Shown here: positions 33,650-42,509 of the stretch, in pieces
Layout of the letters: every line of letters begins with the position of its first letter
Numbering within the stretch: the stretch's first letter is position 1
The notes under the pieces: generated by a model
What the model saw: only the letters and a program-made list of their open reading frames with translations
The model's database searches: none
Told to the model about the DNA's origin: nothing
Position numbers and translations under genes: made by a program
NCBI GenBank assembly: GCA_002049455.2
Contig: KV918783.1
Span: 394,617-458,616 of the forward strand
Direction: 5' to 3'
Origin: Porphyra umbilicalis
Lineage: Eukaryota > Rhodophyta > Bangiophyceae > Bangiales > Bangiaceae
Length of the DNA stretch: 64,000 nucleotides

Positions 33650-34159
33650 GTGATGCATGCTTCGACCCCTATTGAACTGGCCTACTCACGACTGGTCGCA
33701 GCGTGTCAATCCCTCGTTGCTGCGCGTTTGCAACGTCCACGCTTGGGTGTTACACTAGGGAGCACGCGGGCCGGCCTCTTCCGGGAAGCAGGCGACCTTT
33801 TGTCAGGGGTTGGCATCCAGGCGATAGACAACACCTTTGACAGCACGGACTGGCGGTCGCGCACCGCGCAAGCAGCCACTGACGCGACTGTGGCCCCCGC
33901 ATACGTCGTGAGCCTGCACCTGACACCAACGACGCAGCGGTGCGCCCCAACGTCGGGTGGCGGTGCCGCTTTTCGGGCGCAGCGCCGCTGTCGCGTTTGC
34001 AGGACGAATCGCAGCACACTCGTGTGCTACGAGTGTCGCAATCCGAGCATGGGTGGTGCGATGTTCTTGTGCGGGCCGAAGACGGGTCGCGACTGCTTCC
34101 GGTTCATTCGCATGCTGCACACGACGCCTTGCTTTGACAACGTCTGGGTGGGCGGGTAG
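33650..34159 (+). CDS. Cys-rich tail resembling a piggyBac-type C-terminal zinc domain
   Basis: A 169-codon frame. The first 110 residues are unremarkable (AYSRLVAACQSLVAARLQRP). The last 45 hold RRCRVCRTNRSTLVCYECRN followed by LCGPKTGRDCFRFIRMLH. The spacing C-x2-C ... C-x2-C ... C ... C-F ... H resembles the cross-brace zinc domain that ends piggyBac transposases. The catalytic part would lie upstream but is not visible, so this is at best a transposase fragment. It could also be an unrelated zinc protein. Confidence 0.35.
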   Translation: MMHASTPIELAYSRLVAACQSLVAARLQRPRLGVTLGSTRAGLFREAGDLLSGVGIQAIDNTFDSTDWRSRTAQAATDATVAPAYVVSLHLTPTTQRCAPTSGGGAAFRAQRRCRVCRTNRSTLVCYECRNPSMGGAMFLCGPKTGRDCFRFIRMLHTTPCFDNVWVGG

Positions 34160-34384
34160 GATGACAGAGGGGGATCGCGACTGCGCATTCCACGCCGTGA
34201 ATAAAGGACCTTGCATGTACAGTCACATCCAGATCTGCTCTGCGGTCGGCCGACCTCACCGGAAGCGCAGCCAACGACTGGCTGTCAGAAGCTGGTTGCA
34301 ACAAGGATGCAGGGCGGGTGGAGTTGCACAGAATAGGGCCACGAAGCAGTCGTTCGCTTTGCGTCCAGGACCATTCAGACTGCA
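34160..34384. other. Short interval before the rRNA remnant
   Basis: No match to SSU rRNA was recognised here although SSU sequence would be expected, so the SSU gene is truncated at its 5' side around 34,385. Confidence 0.5.
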
Positions 34385-34454
34385 CCGAATTCATCCCTGC
34401 CCTTTGAACACACCGCCCGTCGCTCCTATCGAATGATGGTCAAAAGAAACAAGT
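34385..34454 (+). rRNA. SSU (18S) rRNA 3' fragment, degenerate
   Basis: CATCCCTGCCCTTTGAACAC and CACCGCCCGTCGCTCCTATC followed by GAATGATGG match the universally conserved 3' end of eukaryotic 18S rRNA, with a few substitutions such as A for U in CTTTGUACAC. The variable stem that normally follows (about 100 nt) is deleted. The conserved segment leads directly to AAACAAGT, which resembles the 5' exon border of the S1506 intron site. It is a pseudogene fragment, as the rest of 18S is missing upstream. Confidence 0.9.
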
Positions 34455-34870
34455 AATCCTTTTATGTGCAAGCAGCGGGCTTTTGGGTCAGCTGTGACAT
34501 TCTCAAATTGCGAGAACACCCGAAACCGGAGAGATACCGCGGCTCCGTGAACACAAACACGGGGTGCACGAGAAAGGTAACGCCCCTGCGGATGGTAACA
34601 ACTCTCTCGGATATTTGTTCTTAGAGACAAGACATGGGCAATCCGCAGCCAATCTCTGTTTCCTGGCAGGCATTCTGTCCGGTGCAGAAGGTCGACAGAC
34701 TGTAAGGGACGGCGTCTTTTTGCCAAACGGTAGAGCGTGCTTCAGAGACAGTCGGTCCCCTGCGACAGCAATGTTCCGTGAAGGACGGTGTCCGCGAAGG
34801 CGGTAACCTGAGAGCCACGGAAGTCTCCTGAGGGATGGGTAGCTTCGCAGATATCGAAACGAGCACAACG
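34455..34870 (+). ncRNA. Group I intron (IC1-like) at SSU position ~S1506
   Basis: The interval between the two SSU fragments carries the four core elements in order. P-like AAATTGCGAGAAC is near 34,505. Q-like GCAATCCGCAGCCAA is near 34,638-34,652. R-like GACAGACTGTAAGGG is at 34,695-34,709. S-like CAGAGACAGTCGGTCCC follows at about 34,743. P7 pairs GACTG (34,698-34,702) with CAGTC (34,749-34,753), and P4 can pair TGCG with CGCA. A last-base G precedes exon TTCCGTAGG at 34,871. The large P-to-Q spacing is as in the extended P5 region of subgroup IC1. Borders are uncertain by several bases. No homing-endonuclease motif is seen on either strand. Confidence 0.8.
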
Positions 34871-34902
34871 TTCCGTAGGTGTACCTGGAAAAGAATTATT
34901 CA
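34871..34902 (+). rRNA. SSU (18S) rRNA extreme 3' end
   Basis: TTCCGTAGGTGTACCTGG followed by AAAAGAATTATTC corresponds to the conserved end of 18S (TTTCCGTAGGTGAACCTGCGGAAGGATCATT in the usual form, with substitutions). ITS1 follows. Confidence 0.85.
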
Positions 34903-35164
34903 CAAACTGTTGAGAACACACAGACATGCCAAACGGTTGAGACCCCTCTTTTTCTATAGTAACAACTCGTATATATTGCTTTATAAAATCCTTTCTGACC
35001 ATGCTGCGCAGGCAGTGCCGTTGGCAACTTTAGTTGCCATTGCCCCGTGCGGTGCGGAAAGGACGACTTTCGTAGGTCTTGCTGTCATCAGAGTGGAGGT
35101 GCCAGCAGGGCGGCTGGCACCCTTTCTTTTCACTCAGCTACAGCTGGTAGGATGTAGTGGATAA
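34903..35164 (+). other. ITS1-like spacer
   Basis: Lies between the SSU end and the 5.8S match. A stable hairpin GGTGCCAGC/GCTGGCACC at 35,098-35,121 with a six-base loop is typical of structured transcribed spacers. Confidence 0.6.
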
Positions 35165-35275
35165 AACAACCATATACGACACATACCGGTGGATATCTCG
35201 GTTCTCGTAACGTTGAAGAACGCAGGAAACTGCGATACGTAATGTGAATTGCATGACTTTGATTAAAGCCTCAGT
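35165..35275 (+). rRNA. 5.8S rRNA, degenerate
   Basis: GGTGGATATCTCGGTTCTCG followed by TAACGTTGAAGAACGCAGG and TGCGATACGTAATGTGAATT matches the conserved first two thirds of 5.8S rRNA. The last third, which would normally read on to GAACGC and pair with LSU, is not recognisable after about 35,255. Substitutions at otherwise invariant positions (CGTTGAAG for CGATGAAG, GGAAAC for CGAAAT) mark it as a pseudogene. Confidence 0.9.
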
Positions 35276-35837
35276 TCGTCCACCCGCCTGCCCGCCGGCT
35301 TTGCCGTCGTGATCACAGGTGGATCACGGAGATCTTGTGGAGTCTTCGTTCGTTCGATTTCGCGTTGGCCAAGATCTCTTCGTGCTGGTCGACCGAGTCC
35401 AAGTGCTCATACCGTTTGAGAGAGATAGGCGGCGCGTAAACGTTATGCCGTCTAGTCCTCCATTTCGGAGGGCGACACACCAGGCTATCGGGACCCTGCC
35501 CACTCGCCGTCTTGGTCTCGTGGGAACTTGTACAATTCTACCCAGGCAGCGAGGCATAAAGAAAGTAGCTGCCTGCGGATCTCGGTTAGTGGCCGAACCA
35601 CCGAAAAAACTTGTACAGGGAGGCGATGTGCAGTCGAGTCCGTATTTACCTGAATCAACGACGGACCGTCTCAACGACTGCTAAGGTGTGGGTCGTTTGG
35701 ATTTCGAAGTTAGAAGGGCTTGAGGTACAATCTTTTCCCACCCGTCAATGGTGCTTGTGTGAAATCCCTCGAGGGGGAACTAGCACAAGGGCTGGGGAGT
35801 TGCGGAAATGCTTCTCCCCTGGACAGCCGGTAGAAAC
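35276..35837 (+). other. ITS2/rearranged spacer, most LSU sequence missing
   Basis: Only about 560 bases separate 5.8S from the LSU domain IV match, where more than 1.5 kb of LSU is expected, so a large deletion or rearrangement lies here. A stem is formed by GCAGTCGAGTCCGT (near 35,629) and ACGGACCGTCTCAACGACTGC (near 35,660). I cannot align the rest to LSU. Confidence 0.55.
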
Positions 35838-35865
35838 GAAGGTCGCCAATAGCCTCGTCATCTAA
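35838..35865 (+). rRNA. LSU (28S) rRNA, 5' exon fragment at the intron
   Basis: AAGGTCGCCAATAGCCTCG followed by TCATCTAA matches the conserved LSU segment AAGGTAGCCAAATGCCTCGTCATCTAA with two or three changes and marks the 5' side of an intron insertion near L1949-L1951. Confidence 0.85.
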
Positions 35866-36212
35866 ACACTACCTGGTTGAGATAGTCTGTGTGGAAGGCT
35901 TGTGCAGGCTGGTACCCCCCCTTGGAGACTCGACGTCTCACGGGTGCGACATTCCTTGTACAGGGAAACCTTCCAATCTTAGGCGTGTGTTACCATCCCC
36001 GCGGGGAAACTCGCGGCGGGAATGATGACCGGAGCCGATAGTGAGAACCCATACGGCCTATGGAGTGACCCAGTGGTGAGAGGCTAAGTCGCGCGTGCGA
36101 TATTGCATCCGTTACAGAGACTGAACGGGAGAGGGCTGGAGGAATTTGTGTGCCTTCGGCTTAAGATTCAGTCCGGGCCCCAGAAATGGAAATCCTGGGT
36201 AATGCACCTGAG
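35866..36212 (+). ncRNA. Group I intron in LSU rRNA near L1949-L1951
   Basis: About 347 nt separate LSU segments that are contiguous in normal rRNA. Core elements: a P-like CCGCGGGGAAACTCGCGG near 35,998; an R-like GTTACAGAGACTGAAC at 36,111-36,126; an S-like AAGATTCAGTCCGGG at 36,163-36,177. P7 pairs GACTGAA (36,119-36,125) perfectly with TTCAGTC (36,167-36,173), and the spacing between them leaves room for P3' and P8 (a GCC-TTCG-GGC-like turn near 36,152). The intron ends in G at 36,212. If the 5' exon ends with T of CGTCAT the start is 35,862. No endonuclease reading frame fits in this length. Confidence 0.8.
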
Positions 36213-36525
36213 CTAGTGACGCGCGTCAGTGGATTAACGAGATTCCCACTGTCCCGATCCACTATCTAGCGAATTCACCGCCCAGGGAACGGGCTTGGAC
36301 ATATCTGCGGGGAAACAAGACCCTCTTGAGCTCGACTATAGTACGACTTTGTGAGACGAGTGAGAAGGGGTAGTTTATATTAGAGGGGCAACCCAACCAT
36401 GATATGCCTCTACTCTGAATCTCGTTTTATTTACTCCGCCGAGCAGGAGTGCATGGTCACACCCTTTCTCTGGTATTTAAACTGGGGCGTGCAAGTCTTT
36501 TGAATTGATACAGGCTCTTTTGGGC
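36213..36525 (+). rRNA. LSU (28S) rRNA 3' exon fragment, degenerate
   Basis: CTAGTGACGCGC, GGATTAACGAGATTCCCACT, ACTATCTAGCGAA, AGGGAACGGGCTTGG, GCGGGGAAACAAGACCCT, GAGCTCGACTATAGT and GACTTTGTGAG follow one another as in LSU domain IV-V. Weaker matches CTCTACTCTGAATCTCGTTT and TTAAACTGGGGCG continue to about 36,525, after which similarity ends. Divergence of roughly one base in six to eight at conserved positions shows a pseudogene. This segment includes the region where R2-type elements insert in animals, but no such insertion is present. Confidence 0.9.
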
Positions 36526-36886
36526 CATTCGGGACGAGCACCTTCGCGTTTGCCAGACGCGTTTGACGTGTCGCACAGTTCAGCGAGTTTGGAACGCTGA
36601 AAACTCCGCGCGAGTGATTGGACGAGTGCGTCTCTCTAAACTGCAGCACATGGACCCTGGGATGGGAAACTTCGTCCCTCACGAGCAAACGCAAGAGGCG
36701 CTTGCGCCGCTCTGGCAGGACAGGCTGGTACGTTGAGGGATCGCAATGCAGGGTCGCACGAATCGATTCGAGTCGCTGTCATGAGATGCTGTAGCAGTGC
36801 CGCCAGCTCCCGAAATATGCCTCGTGACAGGCGTGCAATCTGATCTGTCAGATCCAATATCGAAGTTTCCGGGTTTTCATCCGCAC
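36526..36886. other. Spacer between rRNA remnant and pogo element
   Basis: No LSU similarity and no frame of interest. It ends at the TA dinucleotide that flanks the next transposon. Confidence 0.5.
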
Positions 36887-37226
36887 TACAGTGCGACCCC
36901 TCACTTGGCCGCCCCGCAGTTGTGCCGATCGGCACAACTGAGGGGGGGGTACGCATCAAGTGGCCCTCTACGGAGGAGAGAATTCGGCATATATTTACTC
37001 TCTTTGGAGACCACATGGGAAAAATTGCCATGTCACTTACTTCGGCAGTAATTGTACTTGGCGATATTTTGTGGACGATTTGTCGTCGCCGCTCGCCGTC
37101 ACTCGCCGTCACTCGTCCACCCCCGACGGAACACGCCACCAGCTGCTGACCGACCGCCATGCTGCCTACGGACGCTCCTCATCCCTCCCCGCCCCCCTGA
37201 CGCTCTCTAACCTCTGTTTGATTGAC

Positions 37227-39133
37227 ATGGACGACCAGGCGCAAGAAGGCCCTTCCCCCAGACCGTCCCTCATTGCTACTCTTTTGACCGCCGCCGCCCT
37301 GATCCCGCAGGCGTCGGCTGTGCTCTCGGCGCGACCTGGGACAGCGGAGGCGGTCAACGCGGCGGCAAGAGCTGCCCTGGACGCCGTTCGCCAAGCAGTA
37401 CAAGGGAGCCCCCTTTTCCCAGCTCTACCCGCACCACCAGCTTCCGGGGCGCCTGGGGTTGCTGCTCTAGGCGCCCCACGTGGGGCGCCTGAGGTTGCTG
37501 CTCCAGGCGCCCCACGCGGGGCGCCTGGGATTGCTGCTCCCGGCGCCCCACGTGGCGAGCGACCGAGGAGGGCAAGTTTGACCATCCAGCAGGAGCAGCT
37601 GCTCATCACTCCAGTCGACGACAAGGTCCCGCGCGACGTGCTGGCGCAGAGGTATGGCATCTCCAAGAGGACCATCCATAGCGTGTCTGCGCGGCGGCGT
37701 GAGGTGTGGGCCGCCGCAGCTGCAGGAGCCCCCTCGTTTGCGCGCTGCGTCCAGCCATGCCGCTTCCCACTGGTAAACTCCCTCCTTTTTGAATGGTTTT
37801 TGCGTATTCGGACCATGGGGCGCAAGACGATGCCCCTCTCTCGGCTGGCCTTATCCGTCAAGGCCCGCGAGCTGGCGCAGCGCCACTACCCTGGCCAGGA
37901 CTTCTCAGCGTCGAACGGGTTTATCGACCGCTGGGCGAGGCGCCACGGAGTTCGGAGCATCCATCTCCACGGCTCCGGTGGCGGCGTGGACATTGTGGAA
38001 GGGGAAACAAGCATGGCAGAACTACGGGCAAAAATGGTTGGGCTTGACCCAGACTGCATCCTCAACATGGACGAGGCGGCGCTATTATACCAACTGGCGC
38101 CAACCCGCTCGTACGTGATGGATTGTGATGCTCGGGAGACGCGCGGCACTGCTATGCAGACGGCGAAGGCACGCATCACGCTCATCGTTTGCATCAACGC
38201 AACGGGCACCTTTAAGTCCATCTCCGCGATTGGGAAGGCGGCCGAGCCGGTTCGCTTTCGTGGGGTGCAACAACTTCCCTTAAGGTACTACAGTCAAAAG
38301 AATGCGTGGATGGACTCCACGGTGTACGCCAAGTGGCTGGTCGACCTCAGTGCGGATTGGGCGGCCTTCACGGCGCAGCGCGGCATTTTGGTCATAGACA
38401 ACGCGTCTGGCCACGACTCGTCGAAAACGAGTGACCGACTGGACATCGAGTGGCTGCCGCCCAATACCACGGCGCTTTTTCAACCGGCAGACCAAGGCGC
38501 CATCAACGCGGTTAAGTCAACATACAAGCGCGGCATGATGCGGGAGATGCTGGGGACGTTTGACCAGCAATTTGAGGAGCCCCCCCCGAACGGGACGCCC
38601 GGCGGAGGAGGGACGCTCGGGCGAGGCCCGGGTCCCTTGGGGTGGCGGATGGGCGAGCACCGCACGTGCTGGACGCCATGCGCCACGTTAAGGAGGCTTT
38701 TTCTGGCCTGTCCGCCACTGCCATCATGCGCTGCTGGCTACGCGCCAAGTGCACCCCCCCTGACGTCTCGCGACTCATCCAGCTGAGGCTGGACCAGGCG
38801 GTGGCGGCTGCCCGGGAGCCCCCCCCGACAGACGATGCGCAGGCCATAGTTGCATTGCTGCGCAGCGCGAGGAGCCTGGGCCCGGTCGGCGGTCAGCATG
38901 TTGGCGAGGGCGCCAACCGCGCGCATGAGGGCTTCATTCCTGGCAGCCATCCTCGTGCGCTGTCAGTCATTGAGGTGTGGCTTGGGGATGAAGATAGCGC
39001 AGACTCCATTATGTCTATTGTGGACACAGAAATAAACCGACCCCTGGCCAGACGGACCATCACGCCGTGGCCGCATCCCCAACTCCCGGATGCCTTCTGT
39101 TTAATATTGCCCGCGAGAAGAAAAAAAGCATAA
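37227..39133 (+). CDS. Pogo/Tigger-like DDD transposase, one apparent frameshift
   Basis: Starts at ATG 37,227 (MDDQAQEGPS). An Ala/Pro-rich leader contains four copies of a GAPRGAP-type repeat. A pipsqueak-type helix-turn-helix follows (RASLTIQQEQLL ... LAQRYGISKRTIHSV), then a CENP-B/Tc5-like second DNA-binding domain (LSRLALSVKARELAQRHYPG ... GFIDRWARRHGV). The DDE_1 core has catalytic Asp codons at 38,070 (LNMDEAALLY), 38,397 (LVIDNASGHD) and 38,490 (FQPADQGAI). The first frame runs to 38,786, but after the eight-C run at about 38,581-38,588 the sensible continuation (HVLDAMRHVKEAFSG ... IMRCWLRA) is in the next frame, ending at the TAA at 39,131-39,133. A one-base length error or mutation in the C run explains it. 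Catalysis and nuclear binding of the element's own ends are inferred from the family. Confidence 0.85.
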
Positions 39134-39169
39134 TGGCCACAGAAGGCAAGCCATGTTTGTCTCAATATG

Positions 39170-39690
39170 GCATGGGGGGGGGTTGGGGCGCGGGGGGATG
39201 GGGGGCGGGGCGCCCTGCAGCATTCCGCGGCGGCTCGCGGCGGCTCAGAGGGGGGGGGGGCGGGGGACGGGGGGATGAGGGGGGGTTCAATGCCCCCGTC
39301 AATTTGATGCGGGGGGGGGGGGGGGGGGGGGCGGGGTGGATGGGCAGAGCGGGGCGCTGAAGTGGGCGGGGGGGCTGGGGGCAGGCTGCCCAGTGGCACC
39401 CGCCGCGGCGACTTGGCTGGGGGGGTGGCCCTCGGGGACAGAATCTGGGGCGGCGACCCGCAAGGTCTGGCGCATCGAGCCCAGTGATGCCAATGATGGA
39501 TGACCAAATTTGGTCGGGTCCTACGCAAGTGCTGGGGGGGGCGAGTCGGGGGGGCTGGCGAGGTAGGGGGGGGGGGGTTCGTTGAGCGGGGGCGGGTCGG
39601 GTTGGCGGGGGGCGCGTTGGGGGGGGGGGGGGTGTGGCGGGCGGGGCGGGGGGGGGGAGGGGGAGGGGGTGGGATAGGGGGGGGGAGGCT
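39170..39690 (+). repeat. G-rich tract with long homopolymers inside the pogo element
   Basis: The plus strand carries many runs of six or more G, including one of about twenty near 39,311-39,332. Such strands can form G-quadruplexes. Two diverged copies of a GATGGCACCCGCCGCGG-type block (near 39,395 and 39,722) bracket much of it, so part of it is a local duplication. Sequence length here is likely to be unreliable. Confidence 0.8.
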
Positions 39691-40099
39691 GGGGCGGGCG
39701 GGGGTTAGCGGCGTGCCGTCCGATGGCACCCGCCGCGGTGACTCGGGGTGAGGAAGGGAGCGGGTGCCACCCGTAAGATCCAGCGCGTGGCCCCCGCGAG
39801 GAGAATGACGGGTGACTGAACCGAGTCGGGACCCGGTCCAGTGTCGGTCGGCAGATGGCGCCGGCCTCTCTCCACGGCTGCGGTTGGGTGGGTCCAGCAT
39901 GCATCGTTGCGTGGCGATTGCATATTTACCGTCAAGTGCTTTGTCGTGATCCAGCCAGACTGTCCCCAGAACACCGCCAGCCTGTCTCCTCCAACCTATT
40001 TACGTGGGCCAAGATCCGTTTGGCAATATGGCCCCGGACACTTTTAGGAGGGCCACCTCTTTGGTCTACCCTGGGGCAAGTGAGGGGTCGCACTGTATG

Positions 40100-42505
40100 T
40101 CCCGTGTCACGTCAAAATAGTTGGTGCTAGCTGACGTGTGTGCGCATTCTAATAATGTGATTCGGGCAAAATCATGTGCCAGTGCTTCCGCTGTGTGGCG
40201 TGAGCATAACATCCGATTCATTGCGGTTGGAAAGGGATTACCTTCGTCGTGCAGCGTACTTGGACTCATGGAATTGCACGCTTCCTAGAAACAGCGTTAC
40301 GGATCAGGCGCACATAGCTTGACGGTCTGGAAAGGCTCTGCAGCATGAGAAAGATTCAGTGGAGATGCCGATCTCTCCCTAAAAGTCCTACGCTGGTCTC
40401 CAGATCGCCCATCAGATCGGTTCCGTACAAAAGAAGATGAGAAAGAACCGCAATTGTCTTGATTCGGGATGCAGACGTCTCGCAACCGTTCAGCCGAAGC
40501 ACCCTGCCGGCTTACCCGACGTCGAGCGCACAATTGTGGCAAAGAACGTAGTGTGCCATGACCGTCGGCCAATCCAGCATTGCTTCTTTCATTCGTGATG
40601 CACTTTGCGTCCTCGACGTCTGCAACCGCCACTCCTCCGATATCCGTAAAATGAAATTCGGCTTTCCGCTGCGCGTCGCACTTCCCATAAGTGGCCCGCT
40701 CTGTGTGCTTAGGGGGTTATAACCTCCGTCGGGTGGGTTTGTTGCACATTCCAGTCTCTGCGTGAGCCCAAAGCAGATCAACAGTCGTCTTTCACACGGT
40801 GGAGAGATTGAATAGTCCGGCTATCAATGCGCCAAATTCAATGATCATAACTAGCTCGCCTTGGTCACTAATCGTGAACAGAACACAACCACCGGGCCTG
40901 CGGTAAAACGAATCTCTTATAAGCGATTTCTGATGCTGACTTGGTTTTCAGATCGAGAATCATGTTGGCATGGCCGTGGAAGGCGTGCCCGTCAGAACAG
41001 GATTTCCTGCGCATTGAAAATCCGCCATTCCAGCGCATAAGGCACGACATGTTTAAGAAGCCCATACGCTTTTGTTCTAGATCGCCTGCAGTTCCCCCGA
41101 AATGCGCGATTCCAACCCTGCTAAAGATCTGTAGCTGTAGGGGCACTTGATAGAGAAGAGGGAGGCACAAGGACAGCTGCAGGCGGAGGATGCGCTCCAA
41201 TACTGCAGCTACCTCGCAAGAGAGCATCAGGAAACTGTACTCGCGGCCTCCATCGCAGAAGATGCTAACAGACTTTTAGATCCAAACAATTGCCCCGGAA
41301 ATTGCAATTCAACAGGATGCTCCGCATGTTTGTTACGTGTCCGGCACGGCCGGATGCTGATCCGCTGCCGGCGCGCTCCCATGGTGCTCCCGTCTCCGAC
41401 ACAGTTGGCCCCCTAAACTTTACGCACGTATAGGCACTTTCTTTGTTCGCTTGGCGTGCTTTGGCCGTCGAAAATCGATTCACGCTGTGAGCGATGAGAG
41501 TTGAGATTGGAGAGGGCTAACAGGCAACTGGATGTAAGAGCACACCCAACAACGTCTTCCCCAAGTCCGAATGTGTATACGTGTCAGAAACGTTTCTCAC
41601 GAATGCTCCACGTGGCTCAATTTAGGCTCTCGGGGTTGGGGACGGCCCCACAGCAACGTCGGGCATTCCAAATCGAAGAGAGAAAACGCGAATCTAGTTG
41701 ATCGGATTCACATAAGTACAGTCGTTCCACAAAAAACCTAGCACTCATCCGAGATCAATAGTACCACCCATATGTTCCTCGTTTCGCGTAAACGTGGCTG
41801 AGAACCAGTGACGTGTCAACTAACAATTCTCAAAGGCGCTTTTCCGCTCAAAGACTTCGGGTGCTCAGACACAAGAGGCAGCAAATGACAGCAACGAGCC
41901 CTCCATCGCTCTTTCTGGCCCCCCATATCGTGGAGCCGGGCCCATCCGCCAATCTGGCTGGTTCCCCACTGGGGGGCGTGCCAGGGGTCACACGTCCCGT
42001 TTGAATGATAAGAGAGCGGAGGCGGGCCCGCTGGCCAATTTGGCTGACGGCCCAGTGCGAGGTGGATAAAGACCAGCAGATCTCCTCTTGCGTGCTATTT
42101 TGGGACGAAGGCAAGTCCACTGCAAAATCATCGGGAATTGCAGCATATTTTGATCGGTCTTTGATCCCTGAGCAATGGCCCGACGGTCGAGATCATGGGC
42201 CCGTTCTCGGTCGCTGGAAATTGCATCCAGAAAGTTGTGATGAGCCGGGCGCATATGTGCAGAAGCGGGGAGCGAGGAGAAGCACCTGAAGCTGAGACCT
42301 GGCCTGGCGGAGGACGTATGGGCGGAAAGAGCAACGCTTTTGGAGCCGTACCTTTAACTAGAGATAAACAAAGTGTTTTTTTCTCGCCTCGCGTTTTTTT
42401 TTTCATTACATCTCTGTGTCTTCGTGAGCGCGCTTCGTGGAGCCTGCCTTGGCTGCCTTTTGAGAGGTAGACCTGCCTAAAGGCCGCCGCCGCCACGCAC
42501 GCACA
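40100..42505. other. Anonymous intergenic DNA, 2.4 kb
   Basis: Balanced composition and short frames (under 140 codons). Two related 70-bp blocks with GGGCCC...GCCAAT.TGGCTG lie near 41,935-41,985 and 42,020-42,065. GGGGGTTATAACCTCC near 40,711 is a short palindrome. No gene supported. Confidence 0.45.
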
Positions 42506-42509
42506 GTTG

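Larger units (their letters stand above)
36889..40095 (+). mobile_element. Tc1/mariner-superfamily pogo-type element with intact ends
   Basis: Left end CAGTGCGACCCCTCACTTG (36,889-36,907) and right end CAAGTGAGGGGTCGCACTG (40,077-40,095) are perfect 19-bp inverted repeats. TA lies immediately outside at 36,887-36,888 and 40,096-40,097, as for pogo/Tigger insertion at TA. A second inverted block further in (CAAGTGGCCCTC near 36,957 and GAGGGCCACCTC near 40,048) extends the terminal structure. The 3,207-bp element encodes one DDD transposase (37,227 on) and has a long G-rich 3' part. Confidence 0.93.

Noticed and set aside
34503-34868. Minus-strand frame inside the S1506 intron as a His-Cys homing endonuclease
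   Set aside because: The 121-residue product shows no ordered His-Cys box; the Cys and His positions do not fit.
35324-35674. Minus-strand frame near the LSU piece as an endonuclease
   Set aside because: Lies outside the intron borders and has no recognisable catalytic motif.
35866-36212. Group II intron in LSU
   Set aside because: Lacks the GTGYG start and domain V hairpin, whereas group I R and S elements with a perfect P7 are present.
36213-36525. R2-type retrotransposon insertion in the LSU piece
   Set aside because: The conserved target region is continuous with no inserted sequence at the R2 site.
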